64,000 nucleotides of DNA. Origin: Balneolaceae bacterium (GTDB lineage Bacteria > Bacteroidota > Rhodothermia > Balneolales > Balneolaceae). Numbering within the stretch: the stretch's first letter is position 1; every line of letters starts with the position of its first letter. A program made the position numbers and the translations under genes. The notes under the pieces are model-generated. The model saw nothing but the letters and a program-made list of their open reading frames with translations. It was not told where the DNA came from and made no database searches. Positions 38,144 through 47,073 of this stretch are shown here, piece after piece. The stretch is from contig CP051242.1 of assembly GCA_017795005.1 (NCBI GenBank), forward strand, positions 2,780,099-2,844,098. The letters are read 5' to 3'.

Positions 38144-40483
38144 ATGAAAGTTTTTCAGGGATTATTTTCAGCTTTATTGGGATTAATAATTGTAGCGAAT
38201 GTTTCCGCTCAAACAGCAAATTTTGAACTTGCCGAACGTTTCACGACTCAAAAAATGGACAAACTCATTGGTTCAACCAATGTGTTTCCCAGGTGGATTG
38301 ACGATACCGATAATTTCTGGTATGAATACTCAACCGGAGATGGAACAAACTGGTTCTATGTAAATTCATCACAGAGAAGTCAAAGAGAGTTATTTGATCG
38401 AGAGGAACTTGCCGGAAAATTGAGCGAAGAATTTAAACGACCTTTTAATTCAAAGGATTTGGATTTAAAAGGCTTTGAATATGATACCGATCGGGAGCTT
38501 TTCACCTTTCATGTAGATAGTATTGAATTTACTTATTCAGTAAACGGTAGCAACCTTGTAAAAGGTGATTCTCTGGAGCCGGTAAAAAGAGAACCATGGG
38601 CGAATTACTCTCCTGATAGTACCTGGATTGCTTATGCTAAAAACCACAATCTATTTATGATGAGTGCTGATACATCAGATACAACTGAATATCAACTTAC
38701 TACCGATGGAGAACGATGGTTTAGTTATGCATGGAATCAGGGAGATACCACTAAGGATGAAAAGCAAAGAGCCAGAGTGCAGTGGTTCGATGACGAAAAG
38801 AAGTTTTTTGTGGAGCGCTCAGACAACCGCAAAGTAGACGAGCTTTGGGTAATCGATATGCTTAAAAAGCGACCTGAGCTTCAAACCTATAAATATGCAA
38901 TGCCGGGTGAGGAAGAAGTCGGTATCGATTATGTGGAAATTTTTGATGTAGAATCGAAAGAACGAATGGTTCTTGATCTTGCAAAATGGGAAGATCAGAG
39001 TTTGGATGCCGATCCCGGTAACCTTCAAAAAGGAGACTATCGGGCTAATTCATCGGGTCATCTTTTTGTGATGAGGTTGAACCGAAAATCCGATAAAGTT
39101 GAACTTGTAAAAGCGGATACGGAAACCGGTGAAATTGAAGTGGTATTCGGAGAAGAAAGTCAGCCTTATTGGAACTGGCGATTTATGGAAGTTGCCATTA
39201 TCAATGATGGTGAAGAATATATCTGGTGGAGTGAACGAACTGGCTGGGGACAGTTTTACCGTTATGACAGCGAAGGAAATCTATTAAATCAGATGACCAG
39301 CGGTAATTATGTAGCAGGTGAAATTATAAAAATCGATACTGCCGGGCGAACTCTGTATTTCAATGGCTACGGTCGTGAAGATGTGCAGCATCCTTATTAT
39401 GCAAATCTCTACAGTGTGAAATTTGATGGGAGTGGATTCCGACATTTAACTGCTGAAGATGCAAATCACCGTGTTTTTGCTTCAGGTGAAGGGAATTACT
39501 TTGTAGATAATTATTCCAGAGTTGATTTACCTACCAAATCGGTATTAAGAGATGGATCAGGTAGAGTAATACTTGATCTTCAGGAAGTTAATATTTCCAG
39601 AGCAACTGAATTAGGGTGGAAATTCCCTGAAATGTTTACTGTTAAGGCGGCAAATGGTGTAACCGATTTATATGGTGTGATGTGGAAGCCATTTGATTTC
39701 GACTCCACCAAAAAATACCCAGTGATTTCTTATGTCTATCCAGGTCCTCAGGTTGAGCCTTTCCCAATTGCATTCAATGATTCAAGACATCAGACACTAG
39801 CTCAAGTGGGTTTTGTGGTTGTGGCCTTTGGAAACCGGGGCGGTTCGCCACTCAGAAGCCGATATTACCATACCTATGGTTATGGAGATTTAAGAGACTA
39901 TCCTCTTGCTGATAATCGATATGGCTTAGAACAGTTGATCGGACGTCATGAATTTATTGATGGAGATAAAGTTGGAATTTATGGTCATTCCGGCGGTGGA
40001 TTTATGTCTACTGCAGCAATTCTCACCCATTCGGATTTTTATGATGTAGCTGTTTCCTCAGCCGGTAATCATGATAACAATGTATATAACCGGTGGTGGA
40101 GTGAAACGCATAATGGAGTAAAAGAAACGGTAAAAACGGTTACAGAAATGGGAGAAGACAGTGTTGAAGTGGAAAAGGAAATCAGCACCTTTGATGGTCC
40201 TATTGAAACCAATGTTTCTTTGGCAAAAAACCTTCAGGGTAAATTACTTCTGGTTCATGGCAATATTGATAACAATGTACATCCAGCTAATACGATCCGT
40301 TTAGTAGATGCATTGGTTAAAGCAGGAAAAAGATTTGATATGATGATGTTACCAGGTCGTCGACACGGATTCGGTCCGTCCATGCCTTATTTCGAGCGAA
40401 TGATGTGGTATTACTTCGCCGAACATTTACTGGACGATTACAGAACCAATATAGATTTCAATATTCCTGAGGATGAGGACTAG
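38144..40483 (+). CDS. S9B-type dipeptidyl peptidase (DPP-IV family)
   Basis: 779 residues with signal peptide (1-23, 'NVSAQT'). N-terminal beta-propeller (about 40-500) and an alpha/beta hydrolase domain with S616 in 'YGHSGGG', D709 in 'GNIDNNVHP' and H741 in 'GRRHGFG', giving a full Ser-Asp-His triad. The family removes N-terminal dipeptides, often Xaa-Pro, in the periplasm. The nucleophile motif GHSGGG differs from the common GWSYGG of DPP-IV, so specificity may differ. Stands alone; a GC-rich inverted repeat follows. Confidence 0.88.
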   Translation: MKVFQGLFSALLGLIIVANVSAQTANFELAERFTTQKMDKLIGSTNVFPRWIDDTDNFWYEYSTGDGTNWFYVNSSQRSQRELFDREELAGKLSEEFKRPFNSKDLDLKGFEYDTDRELFTFHVDSIEFTYSVNGSNLVKGDSLEPVKREPWANYSPDSTWIAYAKNHNLFMMSADTSDTTEYQLTTDGERWFSYAWNQGDTTKDEKQRARVQWFDDEKKFFVERSDNRKVDELWVIDMLKKRPELQTYKYAMPGEEEVGIDYVEIFDVESKERMVLDLAKWEDQSLDADPGNLQKGDYRANSSGHLFVMRLNRKSDKVELVKADTETGEIEVVFGEESQPYWNWRFMEVAIINDGEEYIWWSERTGWGQFYRYDSEGNLLNQMTSGNYVAGEIIKIDTAGRTLYFNGYGREDVQHPYYANLYSVKFDGSGFRHLTAEDANHRVFASGEGNYFVDNYSRVDLPTKSVLRDGSGRVILDLQEVNISRATELGWKFPEMFTVKAANGVTDLYGVMWKPFDFDSTKKYPVISYVYPGPQVEPFPIAFNDSRHQTLAQVGFVVVAFGNRGGSPLRSRYYHTYGYGDLRDYPLADNRYGLEQLIGRHEFIDGDKVGIYGHSGGGFMSTAAILTHSDFYDVAVSSAGNHDNNVYNRWWSETHNGVKETVKTVTEMGEDSVEVEKEISTFDGPIETNVSLAKNLQGKLLLVHGNIDNNVHPANTIRLVDALVKAGKRFDMMMLPGRRHGFGPSMPYFERMMWYYFAEHLLDDYRTNIDFNIPEDED

Positions 40484-40497
40484 TAAACATTCCAGTC

Positions 40498-40547
40498 ATC
40501 CCTGTATGTCCGCCGTAAGACTTTGGAAGGCGGGCGAAGGCAGGGAT
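40498..40547. repeat. Intergenic inverted-repeat element
   Basis: Nested arms ATCCCTG...CAGGGAT (40498-40504 and 40541-40547) around CCGCC...GGCGG (40510-40514 and 40529-40533). GC-rich in an AT-rich region, between convergent genes; could act as a terminator or be a repeated (REP-like) element. Confidence 0.55.
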
Positions 40548-40600
40548 CTGAAGCTTTAATTTAGCCGAGGGTTTCCACTTTCTTAGGAATTACTTTCTTC

Positions 40601-41911
40601 CTATAGAGAAGTAACCACTGATTCTTTTTGATACACCTTCTCTCGACGTGTTATTGTAAGACTCCACACAATACCAGCAAGAACTGCGAGAAATCCATAG
40701 ATCATAATCAGTGGTTTAATTTCGATCAATTCAAACTCCAGAACTAAAGAAGCGATCATTACAGATACTGAATTAGCAAGAGTAAAGAGTAACCATTCCG
40801 TACTGAATATTCTTCCCCGAAAAGTATCTTTGGTGCGCTTTTGAAGAAGAACTGTACTCATCACCCAATTCGCTCCGGATGCAGCATGTGCAAAAAGCAC
40901 AAAAATGATCATCACCCAAATGGTATTGGTAAATCCAACAACCATATACATTAATCCGGCTATAAAGAAAGTTCCCCCCATCACCATCACCCAGTCTTTT
41001 TCATCAGGAAATAATCTTCGACCCAAAATGGGACCAACACCAGTACCTATCCCGCGCGAAGCATACAATAAGCCTAACCCAATACTCCCCATTTGCAACA
41101 CATCTTCACTCACAATGATTAACATATAGACCAATCCGCCTAAAAATGCACTGGAAACACCTTTTGCAATACTTGGTCTTAGAATGTGGTGATTCCCCAA
41201 GAGATATTTTGCCCCTTCCTTAATTCCCAGAAAAGGATTTCTTGAATCTTCTTTTTCTTTTTCACTCATCTCCTGTTGTGGAATAACCGCTCTGTAAATG
41301 AAGAATGCAGAAAGTAGATAAGTTGCTGCGTCTAATATTAGAACCATATCGGTTCCCAGAAGTTCTGTTGCAAAGCCTCCCAATGCCATACCCGAGGTAA
41401 ATATTATACTCCATGTTGCAGTCGAAATCACATTTGCGTCTACCAACTCTTCCTCGGTTGTTACATTTGGAATAGAGGAAGTTTTCGCTGGCTCAAAAAT
41501 GGCCGAGAGCATCATTTGTACAGAGGTAAGTACAAAAGCAATCCAAAGCATTTCCTTTGATTGAACAACTAAAATTCCAAGTACAGCTACTGCCCTGGCA
41601 ATATCACATACAATCATTAACTGCCTGCGATTAAAACGGTCCGTTATATATCCTGCGAAAGGAGAGAATGATGCCAGACTTAGCATTTTCACAATAATGA
41701 TCAGACCTAGAAGAAATTCGGAATCCGAATACTTAGCTATAATAGCATACAAAGCAAGCAATCCAAACCAATCCCCAAAATTGGAAACCGCCTGTGCTAA
41801 CCAAAGTCGACGGTAATTGGTGTTGTTCTTAAGAAGGTGGTAGTAGGGGTTGAGAGAGCTTGACAACAGTAGATGTTTTTCAATTTCCAATATCCAACAA
41901 GGAATTAACAA
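40601..41911 (-). CDS. MFS transporter (efflux-type)
   Basis: 436 residues with about 12 membrane segments and the MFS loop signature 'GYITDRFNRRQLM' after helix 2. The N-terminal 'YRRLWLAQAVSNFGDWFGLLAL' block is typical of MefA/EntS-like drug or siderophore exporters. No ATG lies near the start; TTG 41911 is preceded by GGAGG at 41921-41925 (9-nt spacing), while TTG 41866 would give 'MSSSLNPYYHLL' and a more usual length. The first 15 residues are encoded by repeat-like sequence shared with the gap before dut. Substrate unknown. Confidence 0.85.
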   Translation of the reverse strand: MLIPCWILEIEKHLLLSSSLNPYYHLLKNNTNYRRLWLAQAVSNFGDWFGLLALYAIIAKYSDSEFLLGLIIIVKMLSLASFSPFAGYITDRFNRRQLMIVCDIARAVAVLGILVVQSKEMLWIAFVLTSVQMMLSAIFEPAKTSSIPNVTTEEELVDANVISTATWSIIFTSGMALGGFATELLGTDMVLILDAATYLLSAFFIYRAVIPQQEMSEKEKEDSRNPFLGIKEGAKYLLGNHHILRPSIAKGVSSAFLGGLVYMLIIVSEDVLQMGSIGLGLLYASRGIGTGVGPILGRRLFPDEKDWVMVMGGTFFIAGLMYMVVGFTNTIWVMIIFVLFAHAASGANWVMSTVLLQKRTKDTFRGRIFSTEWLLFTLANSVSVMIASLVLEFELIEIKPLIMIYGFLAVLAGIVWSLTITRREKVYQKESVVTSL

Positions 41912-41950
41912 TGTTCAATTCCTCCATGTTTATTGAATGTTGGTTATTGA
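41912..41950. repeat. AT-rich self-complementary spacer between dut and MFS gene
   Basis: The 41880-41960 stretch is rich in partly inverted words (CAATTTCCAATATCC, CCAACA, TGTTGG, ATTGATCATTGAAT). Such low-complexity spacer sequence is common between genes in Bacteroidota. It supplies the GGAGG used for the MFS gene's TTG start. Confidence 0.4.
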
Positions 41951-42397
41951 TCATTGAATTCCCGTACTCCCAAACCCACCTTCTCCTCTTTCAGTTTCAT
42001 CTAATTCAGAAACTTCTTTAACAGGAAACTGAACAACCGGAGCAATTACCATTTGAGCAATTCGATCTCCATGGTTTATAACAAAGTCTTCCAGTCCGTG
42101 ATTAATTGCTATTACTTTTACTTCCCCCCTGTAATCGGCATCAATAGTTCCAGGTGAATTAAGCATAGTTATCCCATTTCTTACTGCAAGTCCACTTCTG
42201 GGCCTGATCTGAGCTTCATACCCATTCGGTAACGCCATTTGTAGTCCCGTTGGAATCAAAACGCGTTCTCCCGGTGCTATAGTAATAGGTGCATCCAAAG
42301 CTGCTCTGATATCCATTCCTGCTGCAGAGGAAGTCTCATACCCTGGTAACTGCAGATCGGCAGCATGTGGAAGTTTTTTAAACTGAATCTGGCTCAT
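41951..42397 (-). CDS. dut: Deoxyuridine 5'-triphosphate nucleotidohydrolase
   Basis: 148 residues. All five trimeric dUTPase motifs are present: '[10 protein letters not shown]', 'PRSGLAV', '[11 protein letters not shown]', 'GDRIAQMVI' and the C-terminal 'GEGGFGSTG'. Hydrolyses dUTP to dUMP and pyrophosphate to keep uracil out of DNA. Starts with a 4-bp overlap of the DUF3108 stop, so they are translationally coupled. Confidence 0.97.
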   Translation of the reverse strand: MSQIQFKKLPHAADLQLPGYETSSAAGMDIRAALDAPITIAPGERVLIPTGLQMALPNGYEAQIRPRSGLAVRNGITMLNSPGTIDADYRGEVKVIAINHGLEDFVINHGDRIAQMVIAPVVQFPVKEVSELDETERGEGGFGSTGIQ

Positions 42398-43176
42398 AAT
42401 TCTTCAACTTTATATTCAATGAGTTTAACAATTGCATTCCCTAAAAAAACCTTTACTCTTGCTTCCAAAGGAACACGGAGATCATCATTCATAAACCAGG
42501 CTCTGAATTCTCCGGAAAACCCAAAAGGTCCGGCAATATTTTCGGTTTGCCCGGTTGTTAAATATGCCTGAACGGGTTCATCAAAAGCAGCGTATTTTCT
42601 GGTTTCCAGTTTGGAAGGATTTTTGAAATGTATAGCCCCTTCTTCTTTGGTAACATACACTGGCATAGAATGATCAATATCTCCCCCAGCAAATAATCTG
42701 GAAAAGTAAAAAATAATATGTCCAGCAGTGGCGGGTTCTTTTAATGAAAGAGTATCACGTGTATTATCTTCTTCTTTGTAGGTAACCACTCCATTCTCCC
42801 GATCAAATACATATTCGATTTCTTTATACTCGTTTTCATCAACATTGTCTTTCCAGTAATAAGAAGTAACGGGTAAACCATCTTCGTTTTCATAAAATAA
42901 ACTATGAAAATGGTCGATTTCAGTTCCTATGAACGGTATTTTCGAATTTGATTCAATTTTAGTGAACAGATGTTTATGAAGCTTACCATTATACATTGTA
43001 TCCGGTAACAAACTAACCTCAACCCAACCCAGTTTAAAGAATCCGTATTTTACCTCGTATCTAAAGGTTTCTTTTATTGAAAATAAATCATCCAGACTTG
43101 GCTGCCCTTCGGGTGGTTTTTGAGCTAAACTTAACCCGGGAATTAGTAATAATATCAGAAGCAGAAATCGAGTCAT
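42394..43176 (-). CDS. DUF3108 envelope protein
   Basis: 260 residues with signal peptide (1-18, 'GLSLAQ'). Features of DUF3108: '[21 protein letters not shown]' at the mature N-terminus, '[12 protein letters not shown]', '[15 protein letters not shown]' and '[23 protein letters not shown]'. Predicted periplasmic beta-rich protein of unknown function, common in Bacteroidota. Overlaps dut by 4 bp. Confidence 0.8.
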   Translation of the reverse strand: MTRFLLLILLLIPGLSLAQKPPEGQPSLDDLFSIKETFRYEVKYGFFKLGWVEVSLLPDTMYNGKLHKHLFTKIESNSKIPFIGTEIDHFHSLFYENEDGLPVTSYYWKDNVDENEYKEIEYVFDRENGVVTYKEEDNTRDTLSLKEPATAGHIIFYFSRLFAGGDIDHSMPVYVTKEEGAIHFKNPSKLETRKYAAFDEPVQAYLTTGQTENIAGPFGFSGEFRAWFMNDDLRVPLEARVKVFLGNAIVKLIEYKVEEL

Positions 43177-43203
43177 ACTATTTCTTTTTTGAAGTACAAC
43201 GTT

Positions 43204-43566
43204 TCAATCTGCAAGTAGTTCATTTTCTTTTAAAAAATTTTCAAAAGCTTCCTCATCGTATCCAACAAGTACTGCTTCTTCATAAACCAGAACCGGACGT
43301 TTTATCATACTTTGATTTTGCTCCAGAACTTCCAGCAATTCCTCGTCCGATAAATCTTTATCCTTCAATCCAAGATTTCTGTAGGTAGTCCCTCTTTTAT
43401 TTAGCAATACATCCAATCCTACTTTGAACTCCAAATCCTTAATCTCATCCAAAGTTAGTGGTTCTTTTTTTACATCTATAAATTCAAACTCTACTCCCTT
43501 TGAGTCCATCCATTTTTTTGTGGCTTTTACTTTATCACAATTTGGAATACCAATAATATGTAGCAT
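43204..43566 (-). CDS. ArsC/Spx/YffB-family thioredoxin-fold protein
   Basis: 120 residues, the usual length. The N-terminal 'GIPNCDKVKATKKW' with a single Cys (C10) matches the YffB branch of the arsenate reductase-like/Spx family, and 'KRPVLVYEEAVLVGYDEE' is the cis-Pro loop. Likely a glutathione- or thiol-dependent reductase or regulator; arsenate reduction is not shown. Upstream of DUF3108 by 27 bp in the same direction. Confidence 0.85.
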   Translation of the reverse strand: MLHIIGIPNCDKVKATKKWMDSKGVEFEFIDVKKEPLTLDEIKDLEFKVGLDVLLNKRGTTYRNLGLKDKDLSDEELLEVLEQNQSMIKRPVLVYEEAVLVGYDEEAFENFLKENELLAD

Positions 43567-43647
43567 GCGTTTTTGCTGAATAGTTTTGTATTTTAGTGAA
43601 AGATAAGGTTTGTACCTACAACTTCGAATGTTTTTAAGTTCAAAGGG

Positions 43648-44145
43648 ATGATTTCCTTCCGGCTATTTTTAATTCTCATAGTTTCTTTTTTTGTTGCTTC
43701 ATGCACTAATAATGATGCTCAGGTAAAGTTTGAGCAGCAAGCTTTTTCAGATGCAAATGGGATAACACGGACTAATCAAAATGGTGGTATTGAAGGAGAA
43801 CCTGATGATGACGACTGGCGAACCTCCCCTTTTTATTCCGGATTAGTAACTGTAGAACCTGCCTTCCCAAATCCGGTTTTATATGGTACTACTACAGAAA
43901 TAAACATGGACTTTGTTGGCAATTCTTTTACCTCATATGTACAACTGGTTTACTTCGACTTTAATGATCGACCAACACAACTCGCCGAACGCTTTGATAT
44001 CCTGGAAAATGACTTCTTTACTTTAAGATTCAATGCCGGGGAATTATTTGGTTCTGATGTAAGCACAGCAAGAGGCACATACCGGCTTATTATTTTTGAC
44101 GGGAATAACCGGGTTATATCTTATGGAGATATTACGATCGAGTAG
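43648..44145 (+). CDS. Hypothetical lipoprotein with beta-sandwich end
   Basis: 165 residues. A lipoprotein signal ends in 'FFVASC' (C19). The mature part has 'VTVEPAFPNP' and a later stretch 'RGTYRLIIFDGNNRVISYGDI' similar in style to the beta-sandwich of sorting domains, but shorter and without a full sorting signature. No known function. Probably the first gene of the short gene run leading to murA (35-bp gap to the next). Confidence 0.65.
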   Translation: MISFRLFLILIVSFFVASCTNNDAQVKFEQQAFSDANGITRTNQNGGIEGEPDDDDWRTSPFYSGLVTVEPAFPNPVLYGTTTEINMDFVGNSFTSYVQLVYFDFNDRPTQLAERFDILENDFFTLRFNAGELFGSDVSTARGTYRLIIFDGNNRVISYGDITIE

Positions 44146-44180
44146 GTTGTGATAGTTTCTAAGTCGCTCTATCTTCCTTC

Positions 44181-44447
44181 ATGAGAAAATTAATTCCATC
44201 CGAAAAACTGGTTCTAAGACGACTCATTTTTCCAGAGCCTTATGAAGTCCTTCTGGAGGAAACCGGTGCCGATGCAGGTGCTCTGCGGGATGATCTGATT
44301 AATCTTATTAATTATCGGTTGGTTGAAGTATTTGATGGAGATAACATTGAAGAATCCGGAACATCATTTTATGATGCTGACAATCTTCAGGATTTTTCAT
44401 TCAGAGCCACAAAATCCGGGCTTAAACATATACGGGAATTCGCATGA
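44181..44447 (+). CDS. Small winged-helix-like hypothetical protein
   Basis: 88 residues. 'PYEVLLEETGADAGALRDDLINLINYRLVEVF' reads as a helix-turn-helix with a wing-like end, and 'FRATKSGLKHI' as a second wing/helix, as in winged-helix proteins. No close family recognised. Its last 4 bp overlap the biotin carrier gene, so they are coupled. It might be a regulator or a structural partner of the downstream genes. Confidence 0.6.
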   Translation: MRKLIPSEKLVLRRLIFPEPYEVLLEETGADAGALRDDLINLINYRLVEVFDGDNIEESGTSFYDADNLQDFSFRATKSGLKHIREFA

Positions 44448-44950
44448 AATTTGAAGCTACTATTAATGAACAGACCATCGAAGTTGAGCTAAGCGAAGAA
44501 ACCTCAACCTTTTCATCCGGAGAAACATCCGGAAGCTTTAGTTTTACTCACCAAAACGGACGTTATTTCTTAAGGGTGGGAACAAAAGTCTGGAAAGTAG
44601 ATAATGTTAGTTATGAAGGTTCTGACATCACTTTTTCTGTGGATGGAAACTGGCATACAGTTTCTGTAAAAGATGAGCAGGAATTATTGTTAGATAGCCT
44701 GGGCTTTAAAACCGGAGCTGATCTGGCGGAAGGATCATTGAAAGCTCCAATGCCAGGAAAGATTCTCGATATAATGGTCAAAGTTGGTGATCAGGTTACA
44801 AAAGGACAACCAATTGTAATTCTGGAAGCCATGAAAATGGAAAACGAACTTAAGTCACCCATTGATGGAACTGTTGCAAATATAGATGTTGAAACCGGAC
44901 AATCATTAGAAAAAAACACCCCTATTCTGGAGATAGAAGCACTTGGATAA
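44444..44950 (+). CDS. Biotin carboxyl carrier domain protein
   Basis: 168 residues. The C-terminal 75 residues form a biotinyl domain with target K131 in 'EAMKMEN', after 'APMPGKILDI' and before 'PIDGTVANI'. The N-terminal half is beta-rich and unlike AccB. This resembles the small carrier subunits of acyl-CoA carboxylases or oxaloacetate/methylmalonyl-CoA decarboxylases, but no carboxylase or decarboxylase subunit is adjacent. It overlaps the upstream gene by 4 bp and murA by 8 bp. Confidence 0.85.
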   Translation: MKFEATINEQTIEVELSEETSTFSSGETSGSFSFTHQNGRYFLRVGTKVWKVDNVSYEGSDITFSVDGNWHTVSVKDEQELLLDSLGFKTGADLAEGSLKAPMPGKILDIMVKVGDQVTKGQPIVILEAMKMENELKSPIDGTVANIDVETGQSLEKNTPILEIEALG

Positions 44951-46208
44951 ATTTATTATTGAAGGCGGCACGCCTCTTGTTGGAACAATAGCAATCAGCG
45001 GATCTAAAAACGCGGCACTTCCCATTATAGCCGCTGCCCTTCTAGGCGACTCTGAAACAACCATACACAATATTCCCCGACTACAGGATATTTATACTTT
45101 TAATAACGTACTCAGAGTAGTTGGCGCAAAAGTAGACTTTAAAGAGGAAGAAAATACGGTTTCAATAGACCCAACTTCCGTTTCTTATTTAGAAGCACCA
45201 TACGATCTGGTTAGAAAGATGCGCGCTTCCTTTTATATGTTAGGGGCTTTGGTTGGAAAACATGGTGAAGCAAAAGTATCTCTTCCCGGTGGATGTGCCT
45301 GGGGACCACGCCCTGTTGATCTGCACCTTAAAGGTATGGAAGCCATGGGTATCAACATCCAACTTGAAAAAGGATATGTAATCGCAAAAGCTGATGAGAC
45401 CTTAAAAGGTGGAAATTTTACTCTTGAGCCAAGCAGCGTTGGGGCAACAGTAAATCTACTTTTGGCTTCGGTGTTAAAAGCAGAAAAATTTGTGATTAAG
45501 AATGCAGCCAAAGAACCTGATGTTGTTCAGTTATGCAATGTGTTAGTAAAAATGGGTGCTGATATCGAAGGAATTGGAACAAGTAAGCTAACTATCAGAA
45601 AAGTAGAAGCTCTGAATGGCGTTAAAATCAGCAACGATCCTGACCGGATTGAACTTGGCACATATATGGTAGCAGGAGCTATGATTCCGGGCTCCGACCT
45701 TACTCTTACAGGGTGTAATCCCGAGCACCTTGGAAATTTCCCCGAACTTCTCCGTAAAACAGGAACGAAAGTAGATGTAAACGGAACCGTAATTAAGGTG
45801 AAAGCGCCGGAAAAACTAAAACCGGTTTCAATCAAAACGGATATTTATCCGGGTTTCCCAACCGATTTACAGGCTCAATGGGCTACCATGCTTACACAGG
45901 CTGAAGGAGATTCGAAAGTTACTGATACCGTTTACTTCGATCGCTTCAGTTATGTACCAGAGTTGGTAAGATTGGGAGCCCATATGCACAACGAAAAAAA
46001 TACAGTACATATAAAAGGTAAAGCCCCACTAACCGGAGCTTCAGTTATGAGTACTGACCTTCGGGCAAGTGTAAGCCTCGTTCTTGCAGCTATGGCCGCA
46101 GAAAATACCTCTGAAGTATTACGGGTATACCACCTTGATCGGGGCTACGAATCTCTGGAAAATAAGCTGAATCCGGTAGGAGCTAAGATTTCCAGAGTTG
46201 TGGGTTGA
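44943..46208 (+). CDS. murA: UDP-N-acetylglucosamine 1-carboxyvinyltransferase MurA
   Basis: 421 residues. 'SGSKNAALPIIAAALL' near the N-terminus binds UDP-GlcNAc, and the PEP-binding Cys is C118 in 'PGGCAWGPRPVDLH'. Catalyses the first committed step of peptidoglycan synthesis in the cytoplasm. It starts with TTG inside the end of the biotin carrier gene, so initiation probably depends on translation of that gene. The start residues 'MDKFIIEGG' match MurA proteins well, supporting this start. Confidence 0.96.
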   Translation: MDKFIIEGGTPLVGTIAISGSKNAALPIIAAALLGDSETTIHNIPRLQDIYTFNNVLRVVGAKVDFKEEENTVSIDPTSVSYLEAPYDLVRKMRASFYMLGALVGKHGEAKVSLPGGCAWGPRPVDLHLKGMEAMGINIQLEKGYVIAKADETLKGGNFTLEPSSVGATVNLLLASVLKAEKFVIKNAAKEPDVVQLCNVLVKMGADIEGIGTSKLTIRKVEALNGVKISNDPDRIELGTYMVAGAMIPGSDLTLTGCNPEHLGNFPELLRKTGTKVDVNGTVIKVKAPEKLKPVSIKTDIYPGFPTDLQAQWATMLTQAEGDSKVTDTVYFDRFSYVPELVRLGAHMHNEKNTVHIKGKAPLTGASVMSTDLRASVSLVLAAMAAENTSEVLRVYHLDRGYESLENKLNPVGAKISRVVG

Positions 46209-46660
46209 TCCCCAGAAGTTTCTAGTCTTTACGAGCTCAGCGAAGCAATCTCAAGATTAAAGCTAAAGCAAGAGATTGCTTCGTCGATTAAGTTCTCGTC
46301 CTCAATTTAAAAAGATTCTCCCCGCAATGGCCAGTTTTAGAAAAGAATAATTCTCCCTTCGAAGGGAGACCAAAATCATCATTCAGATGATTTTGTGAGG
46401 GATGTCGGGATTTTGTAAAAGCCTGTACCTTTTTTAACACCCTCCGTGCCTTCTCTTGTTCCGTAGCTCTGCTGCGGAATCTTAATTTGAGGCTCCGCCT
46501 CATACAAATTAGGAATGATACTTATCAAAGTACCACTCCTTGCAGATCCTGAAACAAGTTCAGGATGACGGGTTAGTAGGAATTTATCTTTGTAATCAAT
46601 CGAAGGGTTTCAACCCTTCGTGAGCTTCTGAATAATCACCTTACCAGAACTCATAACAAT
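46209..46660. repeat. Cluster of small palindromic elements between murA and rng
   Basis: At least six different inverted repeats in 450 bp: CGAAGCAATCTC...GAGATTGCTTCG (46241-46252/46272-46283); CTCCCTTCGAAGGGAG (46353-46368); CAAAATCATC-N5-GATGATTTTG (46371-46395); TGAGGC-N3-GCCTCA (46488-46502); ATCCTGAA-N5-TTCAGGAT (46546-46566); and CGAAGGGTT-TC-AACCCTTCG (46601-46620). I see no coding sequence. The ATCCTGAA type and the CGAAGCAATCTC type are familiar intergenic repeats of Bacteroidota genomes. One or more may end murA transcription. Confidence 0.75.
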
Positions 46661-47073
46661 TTGTAAATAGGATTTACTTTAGTGCCTCCCAGCTGTTATA
46701 TTACGCCGTGGTAAAAATCGGCCACAAGAGATTTATAAAGAACTTTTCTAATTGCATTACGCAGAGAATATATATTACAAAAACAGCGCAGAAGAGACAC
46801 TGAGAACACGTTTTGAAGACTTCTGTATCGATTTACTCTGTCTTTGGAGTATCCTAAAAACACTAACCTTCCAAAGACTTCTAGCCGATTCAGAAACGAA
46901 TGAATCGCACAAGAATCAAACAAATTTAACAGGCGAAATCGCCGGGGTCGAAGTTTCCCCATGCTATTCTGCTTCTCTGATTTCAGACGAAATAGTATCA
47001 GATACAAAAAAGAAATTCAGACGATGGATGGCTTGCATGGATAACGGACGCCATAAAAAAGAATATTTCACTA
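46661..47073 (+). promoter_or_regulatory. Long leader region upstream of rng
   Basis: About 410 bp before the RNase G start. A 146-codon frame runs through it and into rng in another phase but has no family features. Local hairpins such as GGCGAAATCGCC (46933-46944) are present. Since RNase E/G genes are often autoregulated through long 5' leaders, this region may form such a leader; no promoter was pinned down. Confidence 0.35.
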
